Notes: generated by a model not told the origin, from the sequence alone. A stretch of 64,000 nucleotides of DNA from Brachycybe producta (GCA_036925085.1 JAUPFP010000020.1:162501-226500); one strand, 5' to 3'. Positions 53,618 to 64,000 are shown, counted from the stretch's first letter. Translations and numbers: made by a program.

Positions 53618-54347
53618 CTGGGGAGTTCAAGGGTGGCGGTGATGACGTGGCCGATGACGTAACTCGGGCGGCCTCTTGGAGTCGGGCCTCGATTTGCAGG
53701 AGCTCCTCTTTCGGGAGTTGTGCCGTGCAAGGCAGACCCAGCTCGATGAGACGGACACAAACCGCGCGGAGGTACGCCAGGTTGGCCTCCCCTTCCTTCT
53801 TGTCTTTGGCTGCTTGGCGAAGAGCAGCCTCCCTCTGTAGCTCCAGCTGGAGGTTTTCGAGAGGGGAAGGAACAGACCTGCCTCCCCCACGCTTCCCTCT
53901 AGCTGCAGCTCCGCCCGGAATGGGTTGGCCAGGCGCGATACTATCGCAGAACGCCTGGTTAACCCCCCATGCCATGGTATTGATATCGATGCGGTCTTCC
54001 CGCTCCTCCCAGTAGTGTTTCGATGTCGTGACGTCGAAGGGGACGATGCTGCTTGGAGCAGCAGGCTTCCCTTCGCGTCCGACATTGGCAGGTCGCTTGA
54101 AGCTTGCTTTTAGGCGCTTCTCCCCACGCCGGTGAAAATTCTCCGGTTCAGAGGAGGTGCGACGCCTATCTATTGTGTTTGGCGACTCTCTTCTTGTTGT
54201 GGGCACACTGGCGGTGCCCGCCTTTGGTAGTTGGCAGGTAGATTGAGAGAGGGCTCCAGCGGTCCCCGCTGTTCCATTCTCCGTCTCATCTTCACTAGAA
54301 GAGGCAGACATTATTCTGCCTCCTCTCCGTGAGCCTCTACCTGGCAT
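53618..54347 (-). CDS. ORF X, N-terminal part, open up to the nested LTR
   Basis: Starts at ATG 54347 (MPGRGSRRGGRIMSASSSED), chosen because C1 has the matching MSGRGTWRGNRRMSSSSSDD. The upstream in-frame ATG at 54410 is not conserved. 243 codons without a stop. The content is a basic GRG head, an acidic Ser patch, SSEPENFHRRGEK, PFDVTTSKHYWEEREDRIDI, a helical stretch with QLELQREAALRQAAKDKKE, and LPKEELLQIEARLQEAAR. The open frame in a copy with two intact-looking halves argues for recent function. C-terminal half at 44895-45466. Confidence 0.7.
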
Positions 54348-55884
54348 GTTTTTAAGAGTTTGAAAGTTCTTACTTTTTTCGAAAGTCCCGTTTCTGGTGT
54401 TCACTTCCAAATAATAACAGAAATCAGTCCCCGATCACTCTGTTATTATTTCAAGAGGTCCAAAGAGTTCTGAAGGTTCGATGCACTGCACGTTAGTTCA
54501 AAGGCTTGAAGGTGGCACTCAAGCTTTTGATTAACAACGAAAACTGAAGAAGTTCGAAATTAAAATTTGAAACTTGGCACAGAAGTAGATTGAAGATTTG
54601 ATGATTGAAGAAGTTCGAGCATAAAGAGATGAACAAAAACGAGTGCTTCTTTGAGGAGAGCAAATCGAGTGGTAATTGACCAGGTTTGGTCACTTGTATA
54701 TATTTCTATTTAACGGCCGGCCCCTTTTAGAATAAGACACCTTACTCTAATTGGTTTCTTCACGACTTTATTTATTGGGGGTGGGGGTTGTCCCACCGAT
54801 ATTAGATGTGAGAGGTGTTGATCTAATTTTTATCAGAGTCGGTCCTGTTTATTATTTTTAGATAAACAAAAGGACTAAGGAATCTCGAGGGAGAAGGGCC
54901 GTTATTTTATTTCACACCGAGGTGTGAAGTTGCCCATTAACTTTCTCATCTTCCTTTCCTTAATGTCTTTTGAAAAGGCAGTGTAGATGGGTCAGCAAGG
55001 TTACAAACGCACCTTGCTGTTTGTTATTGTTTCTTGGGGTGGGAGTTGATTTCCCAGAAATTCGATTTTAATTGAGAGGGTGACAGGTTCTTCAATTTTA
55101 TTAGTTAATTGAAGGTGTCCGCTCTCACAAAATCCTCAAAACAGTTTTTTTTTCTTTTATCCTTTTATGGCCTGCAGTTTTTCGTTGTTTTTTTCTTTCT
55201 TTGAAGTCTCAGTGTATTGGTCTGGCCCCCAGAGCAATTGTCTCTTTGAAGTTTTTCTGTCTTCCTACTGTCAACAGCATAGTCAATGATGTTCACCCAT
55301 AATAAAGGGGAGCATGGTGTTTTCTTTTGCTGACCCTTTTATGGCTTTTGCTTTTCTTATTATTTTTTCTGAACGTCCTTGACTGGCCTTCGGCGTTTAT
55401 CTCAGGTGTACCACGTGGTTGACAGTTGTTTGTGAAGGCCACGTGGTTCCGGTTGAGTTATTGTAGTGTTTGAAATGGTTGCCAATATGTAAATATTGGC
55501 GGCCATGTTGAAAAGTTTATAATTGTTTCAAAAATTAAAGTTGCATGATTTTTGTAGAGTTTTAGGAGTTATTTGAGAGTGTTTAGAGGGGTTGTTGATG
55601 CTGTGGGGTTGTTTATTCGTTGGGGGGTTCCTTTTACCCCCTTCCCCATCTTTCGACAACTGTCCTCAGTTGTCCTCTCAAATTCCTCTTTCTCTTCTAT
55701 TGTTGTTATTTGATGATTTGTAGTGTTTATTTCCATGGTCATGGAATAAACACTAATGAATTATTGTGTTATTTTCGTCGCGTTCGGTTTCCTGACAGCG
55801 TGGGTGGCCGTTGCTTTTCGTCCTCACTTACGGGGTGGAGTTTCGAGGTTCCCCCAGAGGCATTGGCAGATTTGCCAGGGGCCT
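54348..55884 (-). other. Spacer between protease and ORF X of element C
   Basis: No gene. It is homologous to 19757-21228 of C1. A TATA-like AAATATATACAAG (about 54696-54708) lies about 350 bp upstream of ORF X. A CACACCTCGGTGTGAA palindrome is conserved between copies (54914-54930). Confidence 0.5.
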
Positions 55885-56613
55885 CTAAGGAAGTCTCTCC
55901 CAGAGCCCATCCGATGTGTGCTTCAATGCATTTTTGCATGTGGCATCGAAGAGGTCGTTCTCCACGTATACTTTGTTTGTCGTCATGAACACAGCTAAGT
56001 GCAGAGCCCGGCCTAGATCTCGGCCTAAGATGGCTTCGTGCCGGCCGGTAATTACTAGTAAGTGCCCTCGCACAGCGTGGGGGCCCAGCTGGACCGTCGT
56101 GGCGAGTCGTTCCACCACGGTAATTCGTTGGCCTCCCACACCCTGAATGTTGGGTGGGATTAACACAGGTTCAATTTCGAACTTGTGTTCCTGTGCGATT
56201 TCAGCGGTGATGACGCTGCCCGTAGCTCCGGTGTCCGCGAGCATCCGTATAATTTTCCCGTTGATCGTGACGGTGATGCGCGGGTTCTTGTCGCTGGCAT
56301 CGTAGTCTCCGACTTCTTGAGGTGAACAGCTGTCTACCAGCTGTTCATACACCGTTGTCATTAGTCTTCGGCAGCAGGAGTGGCCCTTCGTCGGTGATTG
56401 GGTTCCGGGAGCCATGATGGCTATTGTTTTATTTTCACGGCACCCAACCTCTTGTGTGGACTGTGTAAGGACGTCGAGCGTGTCCTGCCAAACGATTAGC
56501 TCGTCCGAGGTCCATTTATGTGCAGGAGCCCGGTCGAGCACCTTGACTGGTATGTCCTCAGAGTCGTCAGAGCTGTCGTTGTCGGGTTTATCATTAATAG
56601 GTGCTCCGGCGGC
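55885..56613 (-). CDS. Aspartic protease of element C
   Basis: A frame open from about 56613 to 55885. It carries ITVTINGKIIRMLADTGATG with the catalytic DTG, the flap-side VGGQRITVVERLATTVQLGP, and HEAILGRDLGRALHLAV. A PxKxDNDSSDDSED-type acidic linker precedes it. In a normal Gypsy element RT would follow; here the frame ends KHTSDGLWERLP-stop and non-coding sequence follows. The domain is complete, so it could cleave gag in trans or in cis. It is probably made by readthrough or frameshift from gag, since no good ATG heads it. Confidence 0.8.
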   Translation of the reverse strand, partial: AAGAPINDKPDNDSSDDSEDIPVKVLDRAPAHKWTSDELIVWQDTLDVLTQSTQEVGCRENKTIAIMAPGTQSPTKGHSCCRRLMTTVYEQLVDSCSPQEVGDYDASDKNPRITVTINGKIIRMLADTGATGSVITAEIAQEHKFEIEPVLIPPNIQGVGGQRITVVERLATTVQLGPHAVRGHLLVITGRHEAILGRDLGRALHLAVFMTTNKVYVENDLFDATCKNALKHTSDGLWERLP

Positions 56614-56674
56614 TTAGTCTGCTGCTGGAAGAGGAATCCGGCGGATTTGTCCCACCACTCGTATCAGAGCAAAC

Positions 56675-58193
56675 TCAACGCACGTCTTCGGAAATGATAT
56701 CCGTTTCAGGCACATCTCCTTTGATGTCATAGTCGGTAACCGGCTTCCTAAACTGCTTGATTGCAACCTTCTTCTTTGGTTGCCGACACTCACGGACGAA
56801 ATGCCCCAATTTCCCACAATTATAGCACGTTGACTTACTCTTGTCGAACGTGCGAGTGGTTTCTGGTTGGGGGTCCGTTGCAGAGTGTCGGTTTGAATTG
56901 GTGGCAGCAGTCTGACTAGGCTTCGGCCTAGACTGGTGTGGTTTGTCTTTAGGGCTGGCGGCTGCCGCCAGCTCCTGGTCGGTTTTCGATCCTCCTTTCC
57001 CGACTGTGAATCAGCTGCGGGTTTTGGTTCCGTCGGCCATTTATCCAAGGACAGCAGGACCACCTCCATATTGACGACGGCGTTTGCGAAGTCCTTGAAT
57101 GACGTCGTGGATGCGTGGTGCGCGGCGTTCTGTATGGTTGGAGGTAGAGCGCGGCGCAACTGGCTTATACACAGCTGATCGTCAAGTTGTGGGTAAACTC
57201 GGTCGCCGAGTATCATAAACTCCCAGATGAAAGCTTGTGTACTCTCGCCTTCCTTCTGGAGCATCTCTGTGTACTTCTTCTCCAAGATGGCCAGTTCGTT
57301 CGGCTTCCCGAACGTATCTACCATCTGTACTCTCAAGGCTGGCCAAGGAATGTCCTGAAGCTCATACCTCAGTTTACTCAGCCACGTGCGGGCGGCCCAG
57401 TGAAACACCCCGTGATGTATTCCTCCTTGTGATGGTCTTTCCAGCCGTACAGGTGGGCCACTTCCTCGAATTCTTCCAGGAAGGGACGGAAACCTGTCAA
57501 TCTGTTGAACTTTTGGATTGAATCGGCAGGGTGGCGACCGTTATATTTTTTATTGAACTCTTCCACGGAGGGTCCTCTGGGGGTTGGTCGATAGATGCCA
57601 TCCTGGACGTTTGACATTCCAGCCGGCATCAGACCTACCCCTTGCGGTGGAAAACGTGGCACATAAACTGAAGTGCCTTGTGTCGCTCCTTGGTGTGGCT
57701 GTTGTTCCGGGGGTGCCGAGCGGCGACCACTACGTGCAACCCGGACAAGCGAGTGAGGAGAATCAGCACGTGTCATTATCGGTATTTCCGCACGCTCATC
57801 TCTGTGACGCGGATTATCTGACTGCTCCTGACGTGGCCAGTCAGAGTGGTGCGGTAGAGGACGTGTGTGCGGGGTGTAGTGTCTTTCGTAACGATCGTGA
57901 TGCTCTCTGTAGCCAACATAGGGAGCTGAAGAGGCGTCCGAGTCATTGTCACGAAGTCGGTGTGTGCGTGTTGTCCGCCGTGGTGTAGTCGGTCGATTCG
58001 GTGTGAATCGGTCTTCTATGAGCTGGGACACGCGAGTCGATAGTGCAGCCACCTGTTGTGATAGGTGCTCAAACTCGGCCCCAGTCAGTCGCTGCAGTGG
58101 TGTCACATCAGTAGTTATGGGTACTTCTAACAGATCTTCGTGTGAACCCTGGTGATCAGGCAGGGACTCCGTATTGTCGTGTGAGGCAGCCAT
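56675..58193 (-). pseudogene. gag: gag of element C with two frameshifts
   Basis: Starts at ATG 58193 (MAASHDNTESLPDHQGSHED). The N-terminal half is polar, with DRFTPNRPTTPRRTTRTHRL. The capsid-like part, FNRLTGFRPFLEEFEEVAHL then (after a frameshift near 57400) WLSKLRYELQDIPWPALRVQ, TSFKDFANAVVNMEVVLLSL, resembles Gypsy CA. After a second shift near 56990 the correct frame shows a CCHC knuckle CYNCGKLGHFVREC and ends with TGA at 56675. Two small indels make it non-functional, although the DNA is otherwise well preserved. Confidence 0.8.
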
Positions 58194-60493
58194 GATTAAT
58201 GATGTGGCTTGTGTGATGTGGATGTGTGGTGACGAACAAGTCTGATGAAGTCCAAGTCGGTGTGTACAGCTCTGAGGGTTCTCGAGTACACTCTGGGCTA
58301 TACTTTCGGGTTCCAGTATGATGGGACTCGTTCAGTTCGTGACGTTGTAGGTCGGTGATGTCACTGTGCATCGGTAATTTAGTGCTTGTTGGCAACCGAC
58401 ACTATCGTACCCTTATACACTGAGTAACGATAGATTACCTACACTTGTGACGTGTATAACGAAGTGGCCGTTCACTCCGTTAGTGTGGTGATGGTTGTAT
58501 CGTATTGATCATGTCCTCAGTTGGGCGTGTGGCGATTTTTGATTCCCAACTGGTGTAGAGTGTCGTGAGTTCTTTATTGAGTGTCAGACTTTAGAAACAT
58601 CTCTCTCGACACGTGGTATTTGGCGACCACGTGGAGGTTATGAGAATTCCAAAAATCTCAATAAAGAAACATCAGATGTACAATACAATCTCGAGCGTGG
58701 TACACCACCCAATTGATATTGCACTGCGGAAAGTGAATTGGAGATGAAAGTGTATTGCGGTTGCCTGAAGAAGAGGCAAGCAATACGAAGAGTAAAGCTA
58801 GAGCGCGGTGCCCGCACTTTTAGTTTCACTCGAAAACAAGAATCAAGAGTGTGTGTGTAGAGGACACACAAAGAAACGAAAGTTCAAGATGGCTGAACTT
58901 TCTAAAGAAAGAACAAACAAAGGAGAAGTTCAAGATGGCTGAACTTTCCAAAGAAGCAAGAAAAGAAAGCTGATTTACTTTAAAAGTATAAAACTTAGGT
59001 GCGGCTAATGCACGTCAAAAGTTTTAATTTAGATTTATTAAAATAAAAGTAAATTAGTGTAGAAATGGAAGTGTGTTCAACAAGCTAAATGCTTGGTGAA
59101 CCAGAAGAAATGTTCATACTGTAGAAATTTTGTGTCCTCACTACTGGATGGCTCTGGATAGAAAAGACAGAGTCAGTGCCCAGTGAGGGACTATATTGAG
59201 TAGAATGAAGAGGACCGTAGGTGGCGCTGTGGTGGCCACTTCCGGTTCAGTTTATTGCAATGTCCAAAAAGATGATGTCTTGAAGAATTCCTCCAGGGCA
59301 CGTTTTTATGGTGGCCAGGAGAAAGAACACCAAAAAAAGAGAGAAAATTCAAAGAAAAGTTTTCTCTAACAAGAGGAACTCCACCAGGGGGCGCGTGAGT
59401 GCAACCCTCTGGAAGAGAAGAAATAAGAAGAGAACACAAAAAGATGAGAGAAGGTACAACAATGAGTCACATGGAGCGAAAAACCGCTCCGTTGGCGCTT
59501 TTTGAAGAGTGTCCGGTCGATCCAAGATGGCGGCCGGGCTTCAGTGCTGTCCAATGGAGAAAGTTCATGTGATGATGCATTGAGGTGATGATGATGAAGA
59601 AATTGAACAACATGACTTGGGACATAGAGGGTCCCAAGGGAAACACAATGAAAAGACAAAGAACAAAGAAAAGGGGGGACAAGAAAGTCCCACGTGGCTA
59701 GATAAAAGTGTGTTTAAGCTCGTAAGCCCCCTAACAATAATACAAAGTTAGGAAGAAAACTTGCTAGAAAATTAAAGATGAAGAGTGAAGATAATAGGAC
59801 ATTTTAAAAGACACACACGTCCTTTAAAAGCCTATTACTAGATGAATAGATAAGTAGATGAGATTTATTTGCCTAAGCAAACTCCTCTCGGAGAGTAAAA
59901 AGAATTTGTTTTGAAGTGTTGCCCACACATTAAAGAAGAGTGAAGATAACAGTGGGTGATGGCAATGAAAACATAAAACACAAAAACATGGATGAAAACA
60001 CATGCGTAAAAGAACTACAACCAAGGTGTTGCCCACGTGCTTTATGGATGTCGATGCAGCAGTCCCTTTAACATGTGTCTCTAAGGACAGGACACAGAAT
60101 CGCACGGTCGACACGTGGTGTGTGTAGCCACAAGTCTCTTTCACGATTCCACAAAAAACGGAGCCACGCGGTTGGCTTTGACGTGATCGAGGGCCTCCAT
60201 ACGTGATTCCTACACAAAGGACGCCGCGCGGTTGGCTTTGACGTGATCGAGGGCCTCCATACGTGGTTTTACAAAAGGCGCCATGCGGTTGACTTTGACG
60301 TGATCGAGGGTCTCCATACGTGGTTCCAACACAAAAGACGCCGCGCGGTTGACTTTGACGTGATCGAGGGTCTCCATACGCGGTTTTACAATAGGCGCCA
60401 CGCGGTTGACTTTGACGTGATCGAGGGTCTCCACGAGACATAGGACAAAGGACGGCTTCTGTTACAGGTCGAAGAAGGCAGATGGAGCTATAC
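58194..60493 (-). other. Long leader of element C
   Basis: 2.3 kb without conserved coding frames, homologous to the C1 leader. It includes the tandem repeats at 60162-60450 and several CCACGTG motifs. Confidence 0.55.
60162..60450. repeat. Five tandem 57-60-bp repeats in the leader
   Basis: Units share GCGGTTGACTTTGACGTGAT and CGAGGGTCTCCATACG. Lengths alternate between about 60 and 57 bp according to the linker type (CCTACACAAAGGAC or TTTTACAAAAGGC). The C1 leader has only traces. Confidence 0.9.
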
Positions 60494-60510
60494 CCCGCAC
60501 CTCCACCAAA
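60494..60510 (-). other. Primer-binding site of element C
   Basis: On the minus strand TTTGGTGGAGGTGCGGGG follows the LTR. It is complementary to the same CACCTCCACCA tRNA end as in family A. Confidence 0.7.
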
Positions 60511-61197
60511 TGTGAGCTTTTGACATCAACCCATTTTTATTACCAACCTTTAGATGACATTTTCCACATTTCGTTTCTTCTCTGAACAGTATGACACCTG
60601 CACAGAGAAGATCCGAGCTGTAGAGAGAGCTGGATGGAGACAGATTGTAGTCACTCTTCTGCATGGGGGTGAAATTGATGCAGGTGAGTGGCGGCCATCT
60701 CTCTCTCTTCCGGTTGATGCTGATATACATCTTCTCCATCGGTATACCGACAAGAGAAGATGTTGTAGCTGCTGAGAATCGTATAGCTCCTGCCCTATGA
60801 AGCCTCCGGCCTCTGAAGAGAAGTTAGTTACATAGAGACAAAAGGACAACGCTGTTTCTTATTACAACACTTTTATTCATCACTTGTAAGAAACACAGAA
60901 TACAAGGATGAATATTAATGATACTAACGGTGAATCCTCATGCCCATGATTCGGAATTTATCTCGTAATACAGGCAAAGGAAAGAACTGAGGAACAAAGA
61001 GGAACACTGTCCTTTTATACCTTGGACCTGTGTACACCTGCGAGGTGTAACCAGGTCCAAGTGACCATGGTTCTTTAGGTATCAATCTGCCGCTTGGGCA
61101 TGAGTCAGAAAGGTGAGTCAGAGGGGAGGGAGGGACGGTTGAGAGTTGTTTACCCCCCGGGCTATGGTTTTGGCGGGATCACAATTTACAGGGAACA
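60511..61197 (-). repeat. 5' LTR of element C
   Basis: About 98% like 43808-44497 by eye. The outer end has lost part of the terminal TGTAACA (reads TGTTCCC at 61191-61197 on the minus strand) where it meets (AT)n. TATA box, palindrome (61024-61058) and AATAAA are present. Confidence 0.9.
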
Positions 61198-61268
61198 TAT
61201 ATATATATATATATGTATATATATACATATATATATATGTATATATATATACATACATATATATATAC

Positions 61269-61320
<52 letters not shown>
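61198..61320. repeat. (AT)n tract between LTRs of elements C and E
   Basis: TA repeats with ATGTATA and TACATA variants. The C LTR borders it on the left and the E LTR on the right. Confidence 0.95.
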
Positions 61321-61323
<3 letters not shown>

Positions 61324-62255
61324 GAAGGACCTTTTTCCACTAGTAGAATCTGCTCTTTTAGGTTAATACGAGCGAGTTTTCACTCGTATTGTTAGTGAGT
61401 GGCTAGGTCACTAATTCTACTGGCCCGGGAGGACTAGACCAATATAACGTCTATTTTGTGTCCTCACTAGTCTCTGGCAAAAGACTTCACAGTCTTGAGG
61501 ATCTTTAATCTCTGTATCTCTCGGACTTTCGTCCGTAAATCTGCCCTAAGAATCGTGCAAAATATACTCACTCTCTTGCGTTGCAGGTTTGCACCTGTTG
61601 GGTCATCGAAGTATCCAAAAAGGTGAAGAGCTGCAATGATGAAATGCACAACTGCGGAATTTTAGTCAAAAACAATTAAACACCACTGTTTAAGTTAAAT
61701 ATAAAATCGTTGTTTATTTCGTAGATAAAACATTAAACGAATCGAACTGGTTTAAGCACGCAACACTTACAAAAATATCACTTGAAAATATTAAGAAAAG
61801 AAAAGAACCTAGCCAAAATTGGGCATAGGTTCAGTGTTTTAAAAAGAGTCTTCTTACATACAAAAACACGGCCTTTTTATACCCAAAAAGAGGATACTGA
61901 GAAAACTTTCTCAGTAGCCCCTGATTGGGCAAAAACAAAAGTAAAAACCAAACTGGCCAATCAAAAGTGATTGACCAGTGGTCACCAAAATATTAGACAC
62001 GTCACCCTTTTAATTAAAAGGGGGAAAAAACGAAAAGAACTTCAAATTAAAATGATAAGAATCCACTCATGTGTAAGGATAATACAATGGTAAAGAGGGG
62101 AGAACGATAAGGTCAAGCTAAAAATAGAATCTGGGTCAATCGGTACCTATTAGTACCGAGTGGCCCAGAAGCTACAAAATACACGGTGCCTACAAAATTA
62201 AAGAAAACAAAACGGCGCTAAATTAATAAAATAGCGGCGGCCCCAAAACGTCTCA
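61321..62255 (-). repeat. 3' LTR of family E
   Basis: 935 bp. On the minus strand it begins TGAGACGTTTTGGGG and ends GGTCCTTCACA. Fragments of the same LTR lie at 24064-24932 and 11782-11917. The outer end abuts (AT)n. Confidence 0.85.
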
Positions 62256-62485
62256 CTCCCCCCGACTAAGCGGGAAGTACCCTACTTCTCAAGAATTTTC
62301 TTAAAAATCCCCCTCCCCCCGACTGGATCTAAACACAGAGACCCAGGGGTATCACAGGTATACGAAAATATCAAATAAAACAAAATCGACTTATACAGAT
62401 TTTGGAAAATACAAAATTTCTAACAAAAAACGAAAAAGAACAAATTACTTTATACAATTAGAAATTTATGAAATAAATCGCGCTA
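62256..62485 (-). other. 3' UTR of family E with duplicated polypurine tract
   Basis: The tract AGTCGGGGGGAG lies directly before the LTR (62256-62267). A second copy extended to GGGGGGAGGGGGA lies about 55 bp further upstream. Confidence 0.7.
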
Positions 62486-64000
62486 CTAGTCCGGCGACGA
62501 TTCTGTTTCCTCGGACGTCTCAGGACTTACAGGTTGCCAACACCTGGCGACTCGGGACTCGTTCCGGGCTCGGTTGGTGCTGGGTCGGTGACGTCGTCTT
62601 CTTCTCCTTGACTTCGGGACATCCATGACTGGTCGAGGCAGCGAAGTCTCTTGATCCCGGCGGATGTCTTCCTCGGTGAAGGTGGTCGGGATCATAATTA
62701 CAGGACCCTCGGGCGATGCTTCCCTCCAAGCCTCCTGGCTTTGCCGTCTTGCGATCCGGTCTTCCATCTCGGAATCGCTAGGTCTCGATGTTGATGCGTT
62801 CATTTGTGAGAGGATATCGTAGAACTCGTTTTCTACGTCCAGGATCTTTCTTTCACTGGAGTCGTCTCTCTGTTGAGATGCTGACGATGCAGCATTGCTG
62901 CCGGGAAGATTTTCCTTGTCCTTGGCATCGTCTGTTTTGGCATCTTCCTCTCCTGATTCGGGGCTCTTACGTTTCTCAAAAGAGTTGCCTGAATCCGGTT
63001 CATTTTTCTGGGTCGACCGGGCATTGCTGCCAGAAGGCTTCTCTGCAATGGCGGTGTCTCCATTCTTTGTTTCTTCTTTCTCTTCATCTCCGAAGATTAT
63101 GGGGTCTTCATTACAGAAGACTGAAAGGTCCATAGCCTCGCTGCTGTTTGATTCTTCTTCAGCTGATCGTTGCATTTCCTTGGTAGAAATAAACTTTTGA
63201 TCACTTGACAGTTTAGAAATTCGTACAATGCTTTTGGAAAACTTTTGACAACTTTCACGTGTCAAAACAGATTTGAAAGTGGCATCAAAGATGGCGGATG
63301 CTTCCCCACGTGGTTCTAAGGGGTTGCCAAGTCTTAGTTCCGACAAAGAGGTGGAGCTAATGACAACATCCGGTTTCTCTTCTTCTTCTCTTCTCTGAAT
63401 TTCTCCCACCAGGCGGCGCTGCGCAAGGCGGCAAATTCGAATTTCAGCATCATACGATGCTTCTTTTTGACTCTCTGGGTCTAATTTGGCCGTTTTAATG
63501 CCAAATTTTGCCCATCTAGGTGGCAAATTAGCTTTTGCATAATCTTTCTTCTCTCCACCACGTGTTTGCACACGGGAATCCAATTGAACTGGTTCTTTTG
63601 GAGCAGTAATCTTTGGTCTCCCGCGTTTTCTTTTAGGTGGTTCCAGTGGCATCTCTGGAATTTCCTCTTCTTCTTTTTCAGAAGTTTCCAGATGAGTTTC
63701 TTGGCTGGCATCGGGGATAACTTCTTCTTTACGACAAACTTCTGGAGTACTCTCAACAGGTAAGTTGTCGTCTGCTTCGTTGATAATTTCCTCATCAGCG
63801 TCGGACTCTTCCTCGGCGCTGGCAACTTCTTCGATGTCGTCAGGTAAGTTCATTTGAGGAGCCCTCAGGTCATTGGCCTCGTAGTAGGGTCTCATCTGCT
63901 GAACATTGACGGTGTCTCTCATAGTCAGACCGGATCGAGTAACGTACTCGATCTCGTAGACTAAATCGGTTATCTTTTTGGTGACAAGGCAGGGTTCCTT
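62486..64000 (-). CDS. pol: Gypsy pol C-terminal extension with AT-hook (family E), partial
   Basis: 505 codons open from the window edge to TAG at 62486. The first residues (CLVTKKITDLVYEIEYVTRS, then VNVQQMRPYYEAND) match the end of Gypsy integrases, the module that ends in ..V.RLKPY. A tail of nearly 480 residues follows. It is very acidic at first (EEESDADEEIINEADD), with an AT-hook-like KRKRGRPKIT (about 63606-63634), a Pro/Lys linker, Ser/Glu-rich low-complexity stretches and a final Arg cluster (KSRRRRRRHRP). No ATG is needed, because it continues pol from outside the window. The tail has no enzyme motif; the AT-hook suggests binding to AT-rich DNA. Confidence 0.75.
   Translation of the reverse strand, partial: KEPCLVTKKITDLVYEIEYVTRSGLTMRDTVNVQQMRPYYEANDLRAPQMNLPDDIEEVASAEEESDADEEIINEADDNLPVESTPEVCRKEEVIPDASQETHLETSEKEEEEIPEMPLEPPKRKRGRPKITAPKEPVQLDSRVQTRGGEKKDYAKANLPPRWAKFGIKTAKLDPESQKEASYDAEIRICRLAQRRLVGEIQRREEEEKPDVVISSTSLSELRLGNPLEPRGEASAIFDATFKSVLTRESCQKFSKSIVRISKLSSDQKFISTKEMQRSAEEESNSSEAMDLSVFCNEDPIIFGDEEKEETKNGDTAIAEKPSGSNARSTQKNEPDSGNSFEKRKSPESGEEDAKTDDAKDKENLPGSNAASSASQQRDDSSERKILDVENEFYDILSQMNASTSRPSDSEMEDRIARRQSQEAWREASPEGPVIMIPTTFTEEDIRRDQETSLPRPVMDVPKSRRRRRRHRPSTNRARNESRVARCWQPVSPETSEETESSPD

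Larger units (their letters stand above)
43808..61197 (-). mobile_element. Full-length family C LTR retrotransposon (gag-PR-ORF X) with nested Gypsy
   Basis: Minus-strand order: 5' LTR 61197-60511, primer-binding site, 2.3-kb leader, gag, protease, 1.5-kb spacer, ORF X N-terminal part to 53618, nested family A element (53617-45477), ORF X C-terminal part, 3' UTR with purine tract, 3' LTR 44497-43808. The two LTRs differ at only about a dozen positions by eye. About 0.9 kb of ORF X present in C1 (21950-22850) is missing at the nested junction. There is no RT, RNase H or integrase, so the element must depend on another for replication. Both outer ends lie in (AT)n. Confidence 0.82.
61321..64000 (-). 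mobile_element. Family E Ty3/Gypsy element, 3' part
   Basis: Minus strand: end of pol (64000-62486), 3' UTR with two purine tracts, and 3' LTR (62255-61321). The element continues beyond the right edge. Confidence 0.8.

Noticed and set aside
59824..60441. 205-codon minus-strand frame with repeated QSQPRGA segments
   Set aside because: Created by the tandem leader repeats of element C; no counterpart in C1.

Overview
The window is animal (metazoan) nuclear DNA from a repeat-rich genome. The only recognisable host gene is the 5' part of an ABC transporter of the P-glycoprotein/MDR type (ABCB). It lies on the minus strand as eleven exons between 28340 and 3548, with matching splice phases and consensus introns. 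Standard code, large introns, RTE, CR1/L2-like, Ty3/Gypsy, Helitron, Tc1 and hAT sequences, and long (AT)n and (CT)n tracts fit a non-model invertebrate or basal chordate; the species cannot be named from the sequence.

Layout. 1-3000: 5' LTR, leader and gag of a minus-strand Gypsy element (family A). 3004-28340: the ABCB exons. Their introns hold a 0.95-kb palindrome (3805-4756), an RTE relic, a 400-bp foldback, a 0.7-kb (CT)n tract and, in one 18-kb intron, a pile of transposons. That pile includes a Helitron end, a Tc1 relic, a plus-strand element of family C (C1) with an intact RTE element in its leader, a solo C LTR in an (AT)n tract, a fragment of an E LTR, and a TTAA-flanked element carrying a solo A LTR. 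28383-34255: a solo LTR, a decayed gag/protease relic, a hAT MITE and a 1.4-kb minisatellite. 34471-43718: tandem non-autonomous Helitrons, two CR1/L2/Rex1-type LINEs, more TTAA elements, and a TIR-bounded transposon carrying a broken gene of unknown function. 43808-61197: a full-length minus-strand family C element with about 98% identical LTRs, interrupted by a nested, 5'-truncated plus-strand family A Gypsy element (45477-53617). 61321-64000: 3' LTR and end of pol of a third Gypsy family (E).

How the parts relate. Family A encodes gag, protease, RT-RNase H-integrase and a further 3' ORF (Y). Family C has gag, protease and a long 3' ORF (X), but no RT, RNase H or integrase in either copy, so it is probably mobilised in trans. 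The C-terminal parts of X and Y share a pattern (LNNR...WQ, Y.G...L.E..P, VV..S, P.R) that I do not recognise; I regard this as a candidate undescribed protein domain carried by LTR elements. C and E insertions both abut (AT)n tracts, and the E pol tail carries an AT-hook. One C1 LTR looks like an E/C chimera, which would fit C being copied by E machinery. These links are inferences by eye from one window.
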